A stretch of DNA of 40,197 bases from an uncultured Bacteroidales bacterium (GTDB lineage: Bacteria; Bacteroidota; Bacteroidia; Bacteroidales; Paludibacteraceae), in the NCBI GenBank assembly GCA_900319035.1, contig ONMU01000035.1:1-40197 (forward strand), read 5' to 3'. Within the stretch, counting starts at the first letter, position 1. Each line of letters begins with the position of its first letter. The notes below the pieces were generated by a model that saw only the letters and a program-made list of their open reading frames with translations, did no database searches and was not told the DNA's origin. The position numbers and the translations under genes were made by a program. This document shows positions 7,838 to 17,212 of this stretch, one piece after another.

Positions 7838-10800
7838 ATGAAGCGAATTTACTTTTTGATGGTCTGCATGTGCTTGCTGCCGATGAGCTTGCTGGCGCAG
7901 ATGAAGGTAACGGGTACGGTCTTTGACGAGAACGGCGACGGTGCTATTGGTGCTAACGTCGTAGTTGAAGGCACGACTGTCGGTACCGTGACAGACTTTG
8001 ATGGCCAGTTCGAGTTGTCCGTTCCTGACGGAAAGAAAGTGCTGGTTATCTCGTATTTGGGTTACAAGACTGTGACAGTTAATGCAAAACCCAACATGAA
8101 AGTGACGCTGGAGCCCGAGTCCCAGCAGATTCAGGAAGTGGTGGTAACCGGTATGGTAAAGCAAGACAAGCGTTTGTTTACCGGTGCGACGACTAAACTG
8201 GAGGCTGAGGAGACGATGCTCTCCGGTGTAGCGGATATCAGCCGCTCTCTGGAAGGTAAAGCTGCCGGTGTCAGTGTGCAGAACGTAAGTGGTACGTTTG
8301 GTACTGCTCCGAAGATCCGTGTTCGTGGTGCTACCTCTATCTATGGTGCGTCCAAACCGCTTTGGGTTGTAGATGGTGTCGTATTGGAGGATGCTGTGGA
8401 GATGAGTGCAGATGATCTTTCGTCCGGTGATGCTAAGACGCTGATTGCCAGTGCGATCGCAGGTATCAATGCGGAGGATATCGAGAGCTTCCAGATTTTG
8501 AAGGACGGTTCCGCTACCTCTATCTATGGTGCGCGTGCGATGGCCGGTGTCATCGTTGTGACGACCAAGAAAGGTCAGGCAGGTAAGTCCCGTTTGCAGT
8601 ACACGAGCGAGATCACGTATCGTATGATTCCTTCGTACAGAGACTATAACGTTTGTAACTCCCAAGAGCAGATGGGTATCTATCAGGAGTTGGAGCGTAA
8701 AGGTTGGTTAGAGTACTCTTCGTTGCAGACTGCCAAGAACTACGGTGTATATGGTAAGATGTACGATTTGATCACTTCCGGTCAGTTGGATAACACTACC
8801 GCAGCTAAGAATGCTTATCTGCGTGAGGCTGAGTTCCGCAATACGGATTGGTTCAAAGAGCTCTTTAACCAGACCGTAATGCACAATCACTCGCTTTCCT
8901 TCTCGGCAGGTACCGACCGTGCCCGCGTATATGCATCGCTTTCTGCAATGCACGATCCGGGATGGTATAAATCGAGTCAGATAGCCCGTTTCACCGGTAC
9001 CGCGAATGCGAACTTCGACCTTCTGCCCGCCAACAGCAAGCAGAAATTGACAGCAGGTATCAACTTTATGGGTAGTTACCGTAAACAGAAAGCTCCGGGA
9101 ACTATCTCCTCGAATACCGACCCGATCACCGGTGCGGTAAGCCGTGAGTTTGATATCAACCCGTTCTCGTACGCGATGAACACTTCGCGTTCGATGTCGG
9201 CTGATGAGACTTATCGTCGTAACTACTGCGATTTCAATATCAAAGATGAGTTGAAGCAGAACTATATCGACATCAAGGTAACGGATGTGAAGTTCCAAGG
9301 CGAGTTGAACTACAAGCCGATTCGTGGTTTGGAGTTCAGTGCATTAGGTGCTATTCGTTACCAGAAGAGTCGTCAGGAGCATAATATCATGGATGATAGT
9401 AACCAAGCACGTGCTTATCGTGCGGGTATTGATCCGGAGAATAACACGATCCGTGAGGCTAACTCGTTCCTCTATGACGATCCGGATGATCCTTTGGCAT
9501 TGCCGCAAACGGTATTGCCGGTGGGCGGTATCTATGACCTGACCGAGTACTCGCTGATGTCGTATGACTTCCGTGGTACGGTACAGTACAACCGTGATCT
9601 CGGTCGCAACGGAGACCATATTATCAGTTTGTTCGGTGGTGCAGAGTTGAACTCTACCGACCGTCAGTACACTTGGTTCCGAGGCTGGGGTTATCAATAT
9701 AACAACGGTGGTGTGCCTTATTCTGATTACAAATTGTTCAAGCAGAGCCAAGAGGAAAATGCTGCTTATTTCAGCAATGAGTTCTCGTACTACCGTAACC
9801 TCGCTTTCTTCGGTATGGCTACCTATTCGTACAAAGGACGTTACACAGTCAATGGAACGATTCGTTACGAGGGTACGAATAAATTAGGTAAGAGCCGTAG
9901 CGCACGTTGGTTGCCGACTTGGAATGTTTCTGCAGCATGGAATGCGCATGAGGAGCGTTGGTGGGCACAGACCTTCGATAAATGGTGGACGTATGCCAGC
10001 ATCAAGGCAAGTTACTCTCTGACCGCAGACCGTGGTCCGTTCTGGGTAACGAACTCGTTGGCAGTCTTCCAGAGTTATCGTCCGTACCGTCCGAGCACTA
10101 ATGCATCGGAAACGGGTATCGAGCTCTACGACTTGGAGAACTCGGAGTTGACGTATGAGAAGAAACATGAGTTGAACATCGGTGTTGCTTTCGGTTTCGT
10201 AGATAACCGCATTAACTTGGAGTTTGATTGGTATCGCCGTAATAACTTCGACCTGATCGGTTTGGTTCAGACGATGGGTATCGGAGGCCAAGTAACCAAG
10301 TACGCCAACGATGCTACGATGCGTTCGCAAGGTGTTGAGTTCACACTCTCTACCGTGAACGTGAAAGCAGGTGATTTCAAATGGACAACAGACTGGATCT
10401 TCGGATGGTCGAAGAATAAGATTACGAAACTGGATTCCCGTCCGCGTATCTATGAGCTCGTATCGGGTTCTATCAACTCGCGTCGTGAGGACTATCCGGT
10501 GGGTGCTATGTTCTCGATTCCGTTTGCTGGTCTGACTGAGGAAGGTCTGCCGATGTTCTACATGGACAAAGACCGTACTGTTATTGCCGGTCCGGATAAC
10601 TACGATCTGATTAACTTCCAAGAGTATGAGGATATTGATTATCTGAAATACGAGGGTGTTGTAGATCCGACCATCACCGGTTCGTTCGGTAACACGTTCT
10701 CTTGGAAAGGTTTGAAACTCAATATCTTCTTTACCTATAGCTTTGGTAATGTGCTCCGTCTGGATCCGCTTTGCTACGTATATAGCAGCCAGTACAGCGA

Positions 10801-11194
10801 CATGACGGCGAACATGAAGGAGATGAAGAACCGTTGGATTGTACCGGGTGACGAGGCAACGACTTCTATTCCGGCAATCGCTACGAAGCGTCAGTACTCA
10901 GAGATCAATGACTTGAGTTGGGCTTACTCCGCTTACAACTACTCGACAGAGCGTGTAGCTAAGGGTGATTTCATCCGTTTGAAGGAGTTGTCTGTCAGCT
11001 ATGACCTGCCGGCTAAGGTGTTTGAAGGTCAGAAAGCCGTTTCGAGCTTTGGTGTGAAGGTAACCGCAACTAACCTTTGGTTAGCTTATGCAGATAAGAA
11101 ATTGAACGGTCGTGATCCGGAGTTCTATAATGCCGGTGGTGTAAGTTCTCCGAACCCGCGCCAATTCACGCTGACGCTTAAATTAGGATTCTAA
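7838..11194 (+). CDS. SusC/RagA-family TonB-linked outer membrane transporter
   Basis: Outer-membrane TonB-dependent importer (1,118 aa) that with its SusD partner captures and imports large nutrients. A signal peptide (residues 1-21, cleaved after LLA) precedes a carboxypeptidase-D regulatory-like beta-sandwich (about 24-105), the EVVVTG element, a plug domain with the family's DGSATSIYGARAMAGVIVVT segment (about 225-245), and a 22-strand barrel ending in aromatic-terminated strands (FTLTLKLGF). Length is typical. First gene of a five-gene operon, with susD 19 bases downstream. No sigma/anti-sigma or two-component regulator is adjacent. The ligand is not deducible; the peptidase partner suggests peptides or proteins. 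Confidence 0.95.
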   Translation: MKRIYFLMVCMCLLPMSLLAQMKVTGTVFDENGDGAIGANVVVEGTTVGTVTDFDGQFELSVPDGKKVLVISYLGYKTVTVNAKPNMKVTLEPESQQIQEVVVTGMVKQDKRLFTGATTKLEAEETMLSGVADISRSLEGKAAGVSVQNVSGTFGTAPKIRVRGATSIYGASKPLWVVDGVVLEDAVEMSADDLSSGDAKTLIASAIAGINAEDIESFQILKDGSATSIYGARAMAGVIVVTTKKGQAGKSRLQYTSEITYRMIPSYRDYNVCNSQEQMGIYQELERKGWLEYSSLQTAKNYGVYGKMYDLITSGQLDNTTAAKNAYLREAEFRNTDWFKELFNQTVMHNHSLSFSAGTDRARVYASLSAMHDPGWYKSSQIARFTGTANANFDLLPANSKQKLTAGINFMGSYRKQKAPGTISSNTDPITGAVSREFDINPFSYAMNTSRSMSADETYRRNYCDFNIKDELKQNYIDIKVTDVKFQGELNYKPIRGLEFSALGAIRYQKSRQEHNIMDDSNQARAYRAGIDPENNTIREANSFLYDDPDDPLALPQTVLPVGGIYDLTEYSLMSYDFRGTVQYNRDLGRNGDHIISLFGGAELNSTDRQYTWFRGWGYQYNNGGVPYSDYKLFKQSQEENAAYFSNEFSYYRNLAFFGMATYSYKGRYTVNGTIRYEGTNKLGKSRSARWLPTWNVSAAWNAHEERWWAQTFDKWWTYASIKASYSLTADRGPFWVTNSLAVFQSYRPYRPSTNASETGIELYDLENSELTYEKKHELNIGVAFGFVDNRINLEFDWYRRNNFDLIGLVQTMGIGGQVTKYANDATMRSQGVEFTLSTVNVKAGDFKWTTDWIFGWSKNKITKLDSRPRIYELVSGSINSRREDYPVGAMFSIPFAGLTEEGLPMFYMDKDRTVIAGPDNYDLINFQEYEDIDYLKYEGVVDPTITGSFGNTFSWKGLKLNIFFTYSFGNVLRLDPLCYVYSSQYSDMTANMKEMKNRWIVPGDEATTSIPAIATKRQYSEINDLSWAYSAYNYSTERVAKGDFIRLKELSVSYDLPAKVFEGQKAVSSFGVKVTATNLWLAYADKKLNGRDPEFYNAGGVSSPNPRQFTLTLKLGF

Positions 11195-11213
11195 CGATTA
11201 ATACGAAGCAGAT

Positions 11214-12938
11214 ATGAAAACGAAACATACTATAGTTATCTCGGCGCTGACGCTTGTGTCTTTGTTGATGACGGGTTGCCATTTTCTGGACAAGAACCCG
11301 GATATGCGTGCGACGATAGATACCAAAAGAAAAGTACAGTTGCTGCTCGTCAGCGCATATACACCGGCTAACTTCGGTCCGCTTTGCGAGTTCTCGTCCG
11401 ATCAGGTGGTAGATAACAACGCTCCTGATAAAGCGGGGCACGTACAGCATCGTAATCCGCTGGATAAAATGTACAATGAGATTTTTGCCTGGGAAGCCAT
11501 TAAAACCGATGGTGGGCAGGATTCTCCCGAGTATATATGGGAGGGTTGCTATACCGCAATTGCTACCTGTAACCAAGCATTGAAATCCATTGAAGAATTA
11601 GAGGCAAAGGGTATCAATATGAATCCGGAAAAAGGTGAGGCTTTGGTTAGCCGTGCGTACCATCACTTCATCTTGGCGAATGTGTTCTGTCAGGCTTGGA
11701 GAGATGATAATTACAACAAGCAGGCATTGGGTATTCCATATACTACAGAACCCGAGACGACAGTGAAGCCGCAATACGAGCGTGGTACGCTCTATGATAC
11801 GTATGCAGCTATTGAGCGTGACTTGGAGGCAGGTCTGCCGCTGATCGAGGATAGTTATTATTCCGTACCGGCATACCATTTCAATACGAAAGCCGCACAT
11901 GCTTTTGCTGCCCGTTTCTACCTCTATACTCGTAAATGGAACAAGGTGGTTGAACATGCTGATGCGGTATTGGGAACCAGCGATGAGAGTGTTCTGGCTT
12001 GTCTATACGATTCTAAATGGGGTCGTGATTTAGGTGATCCGGAGCAGGAACAGTTATACTGGATTGATCCGGCAGGTAAATATAACCTCTTGCTGAATAC
12101 AACTATGTCGCAGGCATCCTATACGATTATTCCTTCTTACAGCCGTTACCAGCATAATGGAACCGCCAGTGAGCAATCAACTCAGGCGTCGGGTCCGTGC
12201 TGGTCGGGTAACTTCCCCGGTTTCCCGATGTGGACGTATGGTCAGGAGTACGGTTCGTTCTGCGCTAAGTTCCTTTGGTTGTTCGAGTACGAGGACAAGG
12301 TAAACGGTTACGGTTTATTGCATGGTGTGACGCGTGCGTTCTGCACGAACGAGACCTTGCTTTGCCGTGCTGAAGCAAAAGCGTATCTGAATGATTTCAA
12401 TGGTGCCGCCAATGACCTTCGTATGTGGGCTCAGGGCTATAACTCCAACGGCCGTATGGATACGTTAGCAGGCGGAAATGTGAACTTGACCGCAGCAAAG
12501 ATCCGTTCGTTCTATGGTTCCAATGCTGCCAGCTACTATGTGCCGGAATTGCATAATACGGATTTAAGTCCTGAGTTTACGATCAGCGCAAATCAGAAGC
12601 CGTTTATCTATTGCGCATTGCATTTCCGTCGTTTGGAGACGATTCATGATGGTCTGCGTTGGTTTGACTTGAAGCGTTACGGTATTGAGATTACTCACCA
12701 GCGTGGCACGGATCCGATCCGTACGCTGATCTGGAACGATGATCGTCGTGCATTCCAGTTGCCGCAGAAGGTGCTGATTGCCGGAATGACCCCGAACCCG
12801 CGCGTTCATAAAGGTGATTTCGTAAGCTCCGAGTCAGTGGGCGTAGCTGCTCCTAATGAGGAGGGACACTTGAGCACCATCGTATTCCCGGAAAGCAAGG
12901 CGGGGATCACAATATATACGAATGACGAAAATAACTAA
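11214..12938 (+). CDS. SusD/RagB-family nutrient-binding lipoprotein
   Basis: Surface lipoprotein (574 aa) that forms the lid over the upstream SusC barrel and binds its substrate. Lipobox LMTGC with the acylated cysteine at residue 22. The N-terminus (FLDKNPD) and the helical TPR-like repeats with a late C-terminal segment containing FRRLETIHDGLRWFDLKRYG are typical of the family. It follows susC by 19 bases and the metallopeptidase gene starts 6 bases after its stop, so it is translated within the same mRNA. Confidence 0.93.
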   Translation: MKTKHTIVISALTLVSLLMTGCHFLDKNPDMRATIDTKRKVQLLLVSAYTPANFGPLCEFSSDQVVDNNAPDKAGHVQHRNPLDKMYNEIFAWEAIKTDGGQDSPEYIWEGCYTAIATCNQALKSIEELEAKGINMNPEKGEALVSRAYHHFILANVFCQAWRDDNYNKQALGIPYTTEPETTVKPQYERGTLYDTYAAIERDLEAGLPLIEDSYYSVPAYHFNTKAAHAFAARFYLYTRKWNKVVEHADAVLGTSDESVLACLYDSKWGRDLGDPEQEQLYWIDPAGKYNLLLNTTMSQASYTIIPSYSRYQHNGTASEQSTQASGPCWSGNFPGFPMWTYGQEYGSFCAKFLWLFEYEDKVNGYGLLHGVTRAFCTNETLLCRAEAKAYLNDFNGAANDLRMWAQGYNSNGRMDTLAGGNVNLTAAKIRSFYGSNAASYYVPELHNTDLSPEFTISANQKPFIYCALHFRRLETIHDGLRWFDLKRYGIEITHQRGTDPIRTLIWNDDRRAFQLPQKVLIAGMTPNPRVHKGDFVSSESVGVAAPNEEGHLSTIVFPESKAGITIYTNDENN

Positions 12939-12944
12939 ACGAGT

Positions 12945-13841
12945 ATGAAAAAGGTACACTATATATTCCTTGTATGCCTTGTGGCATTAGGAATGGCGTC
13001 CTGTAAGGACAATCAGTTCACGGATACGATTTATGTGGATCCGGTAGAGAAGACCGACGTGAGTACACGTGTGTTTGATGAGTGGCTTTTGGAGCATTTT
13101 ACCAAGCCGTACAACGTTGAGTTTATTTATCGTTTGGACGATAGCTCGACTGATCCGAGTTACAATATCGTGCCTGTCAGCCTTGGTATGGCAGATACGG
13201 TTGCACACGTTGCATTGTATCTCTGGTATGATGTATATGATCAAGTAGTGAGTAAGGAGTTCCTTCCGACGTATGGTCCGAAGATGCTGCAGTTGATCGG
13301 TTCGGCGATGATCAATGCTGCCCAAAAAACCGAGAAACTGGGTTACGCTGAGGGCGGAAACAAGATCACGCTGCTGAAGATCAATGCAATGGAGACGGAT
13401 AATATGGAGCAGATGAACGAGTATATCTTCAAGACGATGCACCATGAGTTTGCTCATATTCTGCACCAACAGAGAGCTTATCCGATTGAATTCGCTTTGA
13501 TCAATCCGGGTGATTACGATCCGAACCGTTGGCAGGATCGTACGGTACCGGAGGCATTAAAACTCGGCTTTATCACTCCTTATGCCAGCAGTCAGGCGCG
13601 TGAGGACTTCGTGGAGACGATTGCTAACTATATCGTTAAATCGGATGCCGAATGGTCCAACAGTATAAAGATTGCCGGTGAAGATGGCGCTGCCATCATC
13701 AACCTGAAATTGGATATGTGCCGTACTTATCTGCAAGATAAATGGGGTATTGATTTAGAGGCGCTTCATAAAGAGGTGCAGGCTCGTCAGGAGAATCTGG
13801 ACTGGGACAAGGTAATGCATTTGGAATTTTTGAATAAATAA
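12945..13841 (+). CDS. Putative zinc-binding metallopeptidase lipoprotein
   Basis: Predicted surface lipoprotein (298 aa) with an HExxH zinc site, HEFAH at residues 167-171; E224 in REDFVETIA is a plausible third ligand in gluzincin style. Lipobox GMASC has the cysteine at residue 20, followed by KDN, which resembles acidic surface-export signals of Bacteroidota lipoproteins. It fits the putative zinc-binding metallopeptidase family often encoded beside SusCD pairs. It is 6 bases from susD and 17 bases from the DUF4302 gene. Likely job: trimming a proteinaceous substrate at the cell surface before import (inference). Confidence 0.85.
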   Translation: MKKVHYIFLVCLVALGMASCKDNQFTDTIYVDPVEKTDVSTRVFDEWLLEHFTKPYNVEFIYRLDDSSTDPSYNIVPVSLGMADTVAHVALYLWYDVYDQVVSKEFLPTYGPKMLQLIGSAMINAAQKTEKLGYAEGGNKITLLKINAMETDNMEQMNEYIFKTMHHEFAHILHQQRAYPIEFALINPGDYDPNRWQDRTVPEALKLGFITPYASSQAREDFVETIANYIVKSDAEWSNSIKIAGEDGAAIINLKLDMCRTYLQDKWGIDLEALHKEVQARQENLDWDKVMHLEFLNK

Positions 13842-13858
13842 GATAAACAGGAAAAGAG

Positions 13859-15172
13859 ATGAAAGCAAAATATCTATTCATAGCAGTAGCGGTAGTGAGC
13901 TTATTTAGTGCTTGTAACCGTGATGAGAAGAGCCTGTTCGATCAGTCGGCAGCTGAGCGTTCTCAGTTGGCGCTGGACAATGCTCAGAAGATGCTTGTGG
14001 CTCATGATTCTTGGGAGATGCTTTATTTCGCTAACCGTGAGTCTCGCGGTTACAACGTAGTGGTAAAGTTCTTTTCCAATGGTAAGGTAATAGCATCTGC
14101 GCAGAATGCGCTGACAACCAAGAACCAGTTGGTGACAGACTCCAGTACGTGGGTATTGCGTAATGACTACGGACCTATTATCTCGTTTGATACGTATAAT
14201 AAGGTATTGCACGCGTGGGCTGATCCGCAGGAAGATGGTGACGGATACTTGGGCGACTACGAGTTTTTGATCTTGGAAGCTAATGCGAATCGCATTATGC
14301 TGAAAGGAAAGAAGCACTCTGCTTATATCATCTTGCGTCCGATGCCGAAGATGGAGATCGCCGATTATTTCAAGACCTGTAATTCGCAGTTGTCGAAATA
14401 CTTCGGAAACGACGCTATTATGACCTTGTATCAGGGCGGTAATGCATATTATCTGCATAATGGAGCGTCAGGTATCTTTACCTTGACGGCAGTTGGTAAG
14501 CCGGTTCCGGAAGTAGATCCGGTTATCTATCCGATTTGTCCGACGCTGGACGGTTTTGTCGTTTGCTATGCGTTCAACAGTACGCTGTATATGGATCGCG
14601 GATCTGTGATGGAGCATCTGTTCACGCTCACGGGAGACAAGTTTGTCGGAGAGGGAGGTTCTACTATTAGTGCAGGTGATTTGAGTACGCTGTTTATGAC
14701 CTATATCTCGAATAACAAAGGTTGGAAGGCTGATTTGACAGCTTCTACCGGTACGTTCGCTGATGCAGCTTCTGCTTTTACAGAGGCACTTGTAGCTCAA
14801 TCGAAAGACAGCAAGGCGAAACTGAGCAGTGTAGCTATTACGTACAGCGGAACAGAGCTGATCGGTAAGTATGTACTGCGTGTCAAATTTGAGTACAAGA
14901 AGAATGGTCAAGGTACGAAGCAGAATATAACGGCGGATTATGTCATCGCTCTTAAGTCTCAGAATGGAAATATAGGTCTGACTTATCTTGAGCCGGCAAG
15001 CGATCTGGCAACAACTTGGTACAATCAGTTCCCGGAAATGGGTGCTTTGATCAATACAGTAATGCATACGTTTACGCTTTCTGCTGTAGATCAACTGAAT
15101 CCGACGAAAGGTTTGAGCCTCAATACCTCTGCTACATCCATTGTAGTGAGCGGTAATGGTAATTTGAAATAA
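13859..15172 (+). CDS. DUF4302-family lipoprotein
   Basis: 437-aa lipoprotein: lipobox LFSAC (cysteine 19) followed by NRDE, a possible surface-export signal. The N-terminal third (residues about 45-165, including WEMLYFANRESRGYNVVVKFF and YLGDYEFLIL) resembles the DUF4302 family, of unknown function and usually encoded with SusCD and zinc-peptidase genes. No catalytic motif is visible. It probably binds the same substrate as the SusCD pair (inference from context). Confidence 0.75.
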   Translation: MKAKYLFIAVAVVSLFSACNRDEKSLFDQSAAERSQLALDNAQKMLVAHDSWEMLYFANRESRGYNVVVKFFSNGKVIASAQNALTTKNQLVTDSSTWVLRNDYGPIISFDTYNKVLHAWADPQEDGDGYLGDYEFLILEANANRIMLKGKKHSAYIILRPMPKMEIADYFKTCNSQLSKYFGNDAIMTLYQGGNAYYLHNGASGIFTLTAVGKPVPEVDPVIYPICPTLDGFVVCYAFNSTLYMDRGSVMEHLFTLTGDKFVGEGGSTISAGDLSTLFMTYISNNKGWKADLTASTGTFADAASAFTEALVAQSKDSKAKLSSVAITYSGTELIGKYVLRVKFEYKKNGQGTKQNITADYVIALKSQNGNIGLTYLEPASDLATTWYNQFPEMGALINTVMHTFTLSAVDQLNPTKGLSLNTSATSIVVSGNGNLK

Positions 15173-15179
15173 AATAAAT

Positions 15180-15197
15180 GGGAGTAGCAATACTCCC
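15180..15197 (+). promoter_or_regulatory. Intercistronic hairpin with GCAA tetraloop
   Basis: GGGAGTA (15180-15186), GCAA loop, TACTCCC (15191-15197): perfect 7-bp stem with a GNRA loop, 7 bases after the DUF4302 stop and 28 before the next start. No T run follows, so an RNA stability or processing element is more likely than a terminator. Confidence 0.6.
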
Positions 15198-15225
15198 CAA
15201 GTTTCACTTTAAATATAAAAAAAGT

Positions 15226-16893
15226 ATGAAAAAGTTTTTACTTATCGGCGCATTGGCTGTAGCTACTATAGCAAATGCAGCAACAACAAAAGTTCTTCAG
15301 AAAACGAATGTTGGTTCTGAGGCAAAGAAAGTTAATACGGAGGTTCTTCCTTTTGAGTGGAAAGATGCAACCACTATTCTGAAAGAGCACGATGCATTGC
15401 GCGCTCCGAAGGAGAGTACGTACGATTTGGCAGATTGGTATTCTATGCCGGGTGCGTTTTACTTTGGTATATATGAAGGTCTGATTCAGTATACTGTGGC
15501 TGTTATGTTGGTTCCGTATTTGGATTCTGTAGTTTACTACAACTACTACGGAGCAACCGATTGGACCATTAATGGTCAAGTTGCTGCAGAAGGTGTGGAT
15601 TCTTTGGTATATTCCTATGGAATTAATAGAGAATATCATCTTCCTGAGACTTCTGATCACTCGTTCAATCCTTCGATTGATTGGGGAACCGGATACAAGG
15701 ACACTACTCTTAGCGTAAAGGGTACCAAGTATGGAAACGGAGCAGCGGATTCATGGATTGCTTCCGCTATGAGTAGCAAGATCATTAATGGTGAGAATAT
15801 GTACATGACTCTCTGTGCCATGAACACGGATATCATGAATGAGCCGGATGATGACGGAAACGATTTCTGGCGAGTTGGAGGTGTTAATGGTGATACTTAT
15901 TACAATGGTACAGGCATTCACCTTACCCAAGGAGCTACAAAAACGGCTGATACCTTAGGTATTATTGTGGACAACCGCGGTTTGATGAAAATTGAGCAGA
16001 TCCTTTGGCCGATTTACAATGAGGGTAAAGCTGACGCTGTTAATAAATTCATCCCAGATGGTGCTCAATTGCGCGTAAATATCTTCCCTGTTAAAGGTAA
16101 TACTATTTATTTAGATGATACGATCGCAAGCGCTGTGATGACTAACGCAGACTATGTTAGCGGTGGAGCTGGTCATGAGTGGCTTGGTACATTGCATACC
16201 AAATTCTATGAAGAAGATATGTGGGGAAGTTTGGTTGAGACTCCGATCTGGATTGATGGCGATTTCTACGTTCAGTTGACCAACTTCAACGAGACCGGTT
16301 GTGATTTCGGTATCTTCTCCGATTTCAACTGTCCGACAACGGGTACTACTGTTTATCAGTATAATGGTAAGTATAGCTTCCGTGGTGGTAAAGCTGCCGG
16401 AGGTAACTATGGTCAGAACCTTGGTGTATCTTTCGACGCTTATTTCCCGACGCTGATCAGTGGTGAAGAGAGCAATATTATGTATGTTCCGAATGAAGGA
16501 GGCTATGCATATCATATTGATCCTGATACTATTGGTACTGTACTCTATGCCAATGTTCACCCCGAAGATTGGGAGTTTGAGATTGAAGAGGATTGGTTGC
16601 AGGTAGCAGAAGTTGATACTGCTTACTATTCACAATATCGTGCAGGTATTATAGCTCTTCAGGCAGAAGCTCTTCCTGATGGTGTTACCAGCCGTTCGGC
16701 TCTTGTAAATGTGATTGCTGATGGTGCCGTTCAGACCTTCGTTGTATATCAAGGTGTTGGTCAAGGTATTGAGAATACCAAGGCTAATGCGATCTTCGAC
16801 AATAAGAACTATGACGTTCTGGGTCGTGAGATCAAAGATCAGAACTTTAAGGGTGTAGTGATCCGCAACGGTCAGAAGAAGCTCGTTAAGTAA
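15226..16893 (+). CDS. Secreted protein with BACON-like region and C-terminal sorting tail
   Basis: 555 aa from ATG 15226, where a signal peptide begins (cleaved after ANA, about residue 18). I do not recognise the main body (residues about 40-430), which is rich in Y, W, G and D and looks all-beta. Residues near 440-515 contain DWLQVAEV, SRSALVNVIADGA and FVVYQG, resembling a BACON domain. The last residues (YDVLGREI...FKGVVIRNGQKKLVK) match the short tail used for type IX secretion and surface attachment. Last gene of the operon, before a terminator. An upstream ATG at 15178 would add 16 residues ahead of the signal peptide and lies beside a hairpin, so I reject it. Confidence 0.7.
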   Translation: MKKFLLIGALAVATIANAATTKVLQKTNVGSEAKKVNTEVLPFEWKDATTILKEHDALRAPKESTYDLADWYSMPGAFYFGIYEGLIQYTVAVMLVPYLDSVVYYNYYGATDWTINGQVAAEGVDSLVYSYGINREYHLPETSDHSFNPSIDWGTGYKDTTLSVKGTKYGNGAADSWIASAMSSKIINGENMYMTLCAMNTDIMNEPDDDGNDFWRVGGVNGDTYYNGTGIHLTQGATKTADTLGIIVDNRGLMKIEQILWPIYNEGKADAVNKFIPDGAQLRVNIFPVKGNTIYLDDTIASAVMTNADYVSGGAGHEWLGTLHTKFYEEDMWGSLVETPIWIDGDFYVQLTNFNETGCDFGIFSDFNCPTTGTTVYQYNGKYSFRGGKAAGGNYGQNLGVSFDAYFPTLISGEESNIMYVPNEGGYAYHIDPDTIGTVLYANVHPEDWEFEIEEDWLQVAEVDTAYYSQYRAGIIALQAEALPDGVTSRSALVNVIADGAVQTFVVYQGVGQGIENTKANAIFDNKNYDVLGREIKDQNFKGVVIRNGQKKLVK

Positions 16894-16918
16894 TACGAGA
16901 TAATCGATTTTGATTGCT

Positions 16919-16951
16919 AAGCAGTCCGCTTTTGCGGGCTGCTTTTTTTTT
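16919..16951 (+). terminator. Terminator of the Sus-like operon
   Basis: GCAGTCCGC (16921-16929), TTTT loop, GCGGGCTGC (16934-16942): 9-bp stem with one G-U pair, followed by nine T. A textbook intrinsic terminator 28 bases after the last stop codon. Confidence 0.92.
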
Positions 16952-16985
16952 GAGCAAATTTGTGTGTGTGATTGTGTACAGGATT

Positions 16986-17004
16986 TATCCACCATTTTGC
17001 CCCA
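16986..17004 (-). promoter_or_regulatory. MraZ-type operator box, inverted copy
   Basis: Read on the minus strand: TGGGG, five bases, TGGTGGATA. Matches the plus-strand box at 17114-17132 at all 14 core positions. MraZ is known to bind TGGGN repeats spaced by five bases. The rest of the 16952-17146 gap is A/T-rich with no gene. Confidence 0.6.
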
Positions 17005-17113
17005 CTTTTTATTAAAATGTTAATAATCTATATAAACTACAGAATATGAGGGCGTTTGTGTGTAATTGATATTGTTGAAATCCTGTTAATAAAACAATTG
17101 ATAAATTTTTTTG

Positions 17114-17132
17114 TGGGGAAATGTGGTGGATA
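17114..17132 (+). promoter_or_regulatory. MraZ-type operator box at the -33 position
   Basis: TGGGG, five bases, TGGTGGATA. It covers the place where the -33 element of the mraZ promoter should lie, so bound MraZ would block RNA polymerase: consistent with autorepression. Confidence 0.68.
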
Positions 17133-17146
17133 TGAAATATTTTTTG

Positions 17147-17154
17147 TACCTTTG
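17147..17154 (+). promoter_or_regulatory. mraZ promoter, -7 element
   Basis: TACCTTTG preceded by a T tract (TTTTTTG). No TTG is present 20 bases upstream; that place holds the MraZ box instead. Confidence 0.75.
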
Positions 17155-17166
17155 CAGCGTGAATCC

Positions 17167-17208
17167 AATTCACAATTCACAAATCACAATTAAGAATTAA
17201 GAATTGTC
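17167..17208 (+). repeat. Heptamer array (AATTCAC/AATTAAG) in the mraZ leader
   Basis: Six 7-bp units: AATTCAC x2, AAATCAC, AATTAAG x2, AATTGTC, ending 4 bases before the mraZ ATG. Confidence 0.85.
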
Positions 17209-17212
17209 ATAT

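Noticed and set aside
7606-7926. 106-aa open frame beginning before susC
   Set aside because: Lysine-rich translation of A/T-rich promoter DNA; it covers the -33 and -7 elements and runs into susC in another frame.
15178-15225. Upstream start for the last gene of the Sus-like operon
   Set aside because: Adds residues before a clear signal peptide and is translated from the intercistronic hairpin.
16984-16993. DnaA-box-like TTATCCACC upstream of mraZ
   Set aside because: Single 8-of-9 match that is fully explained by the inverted MraZ box; no cluster of DnaA boxes or origin genes nearby.
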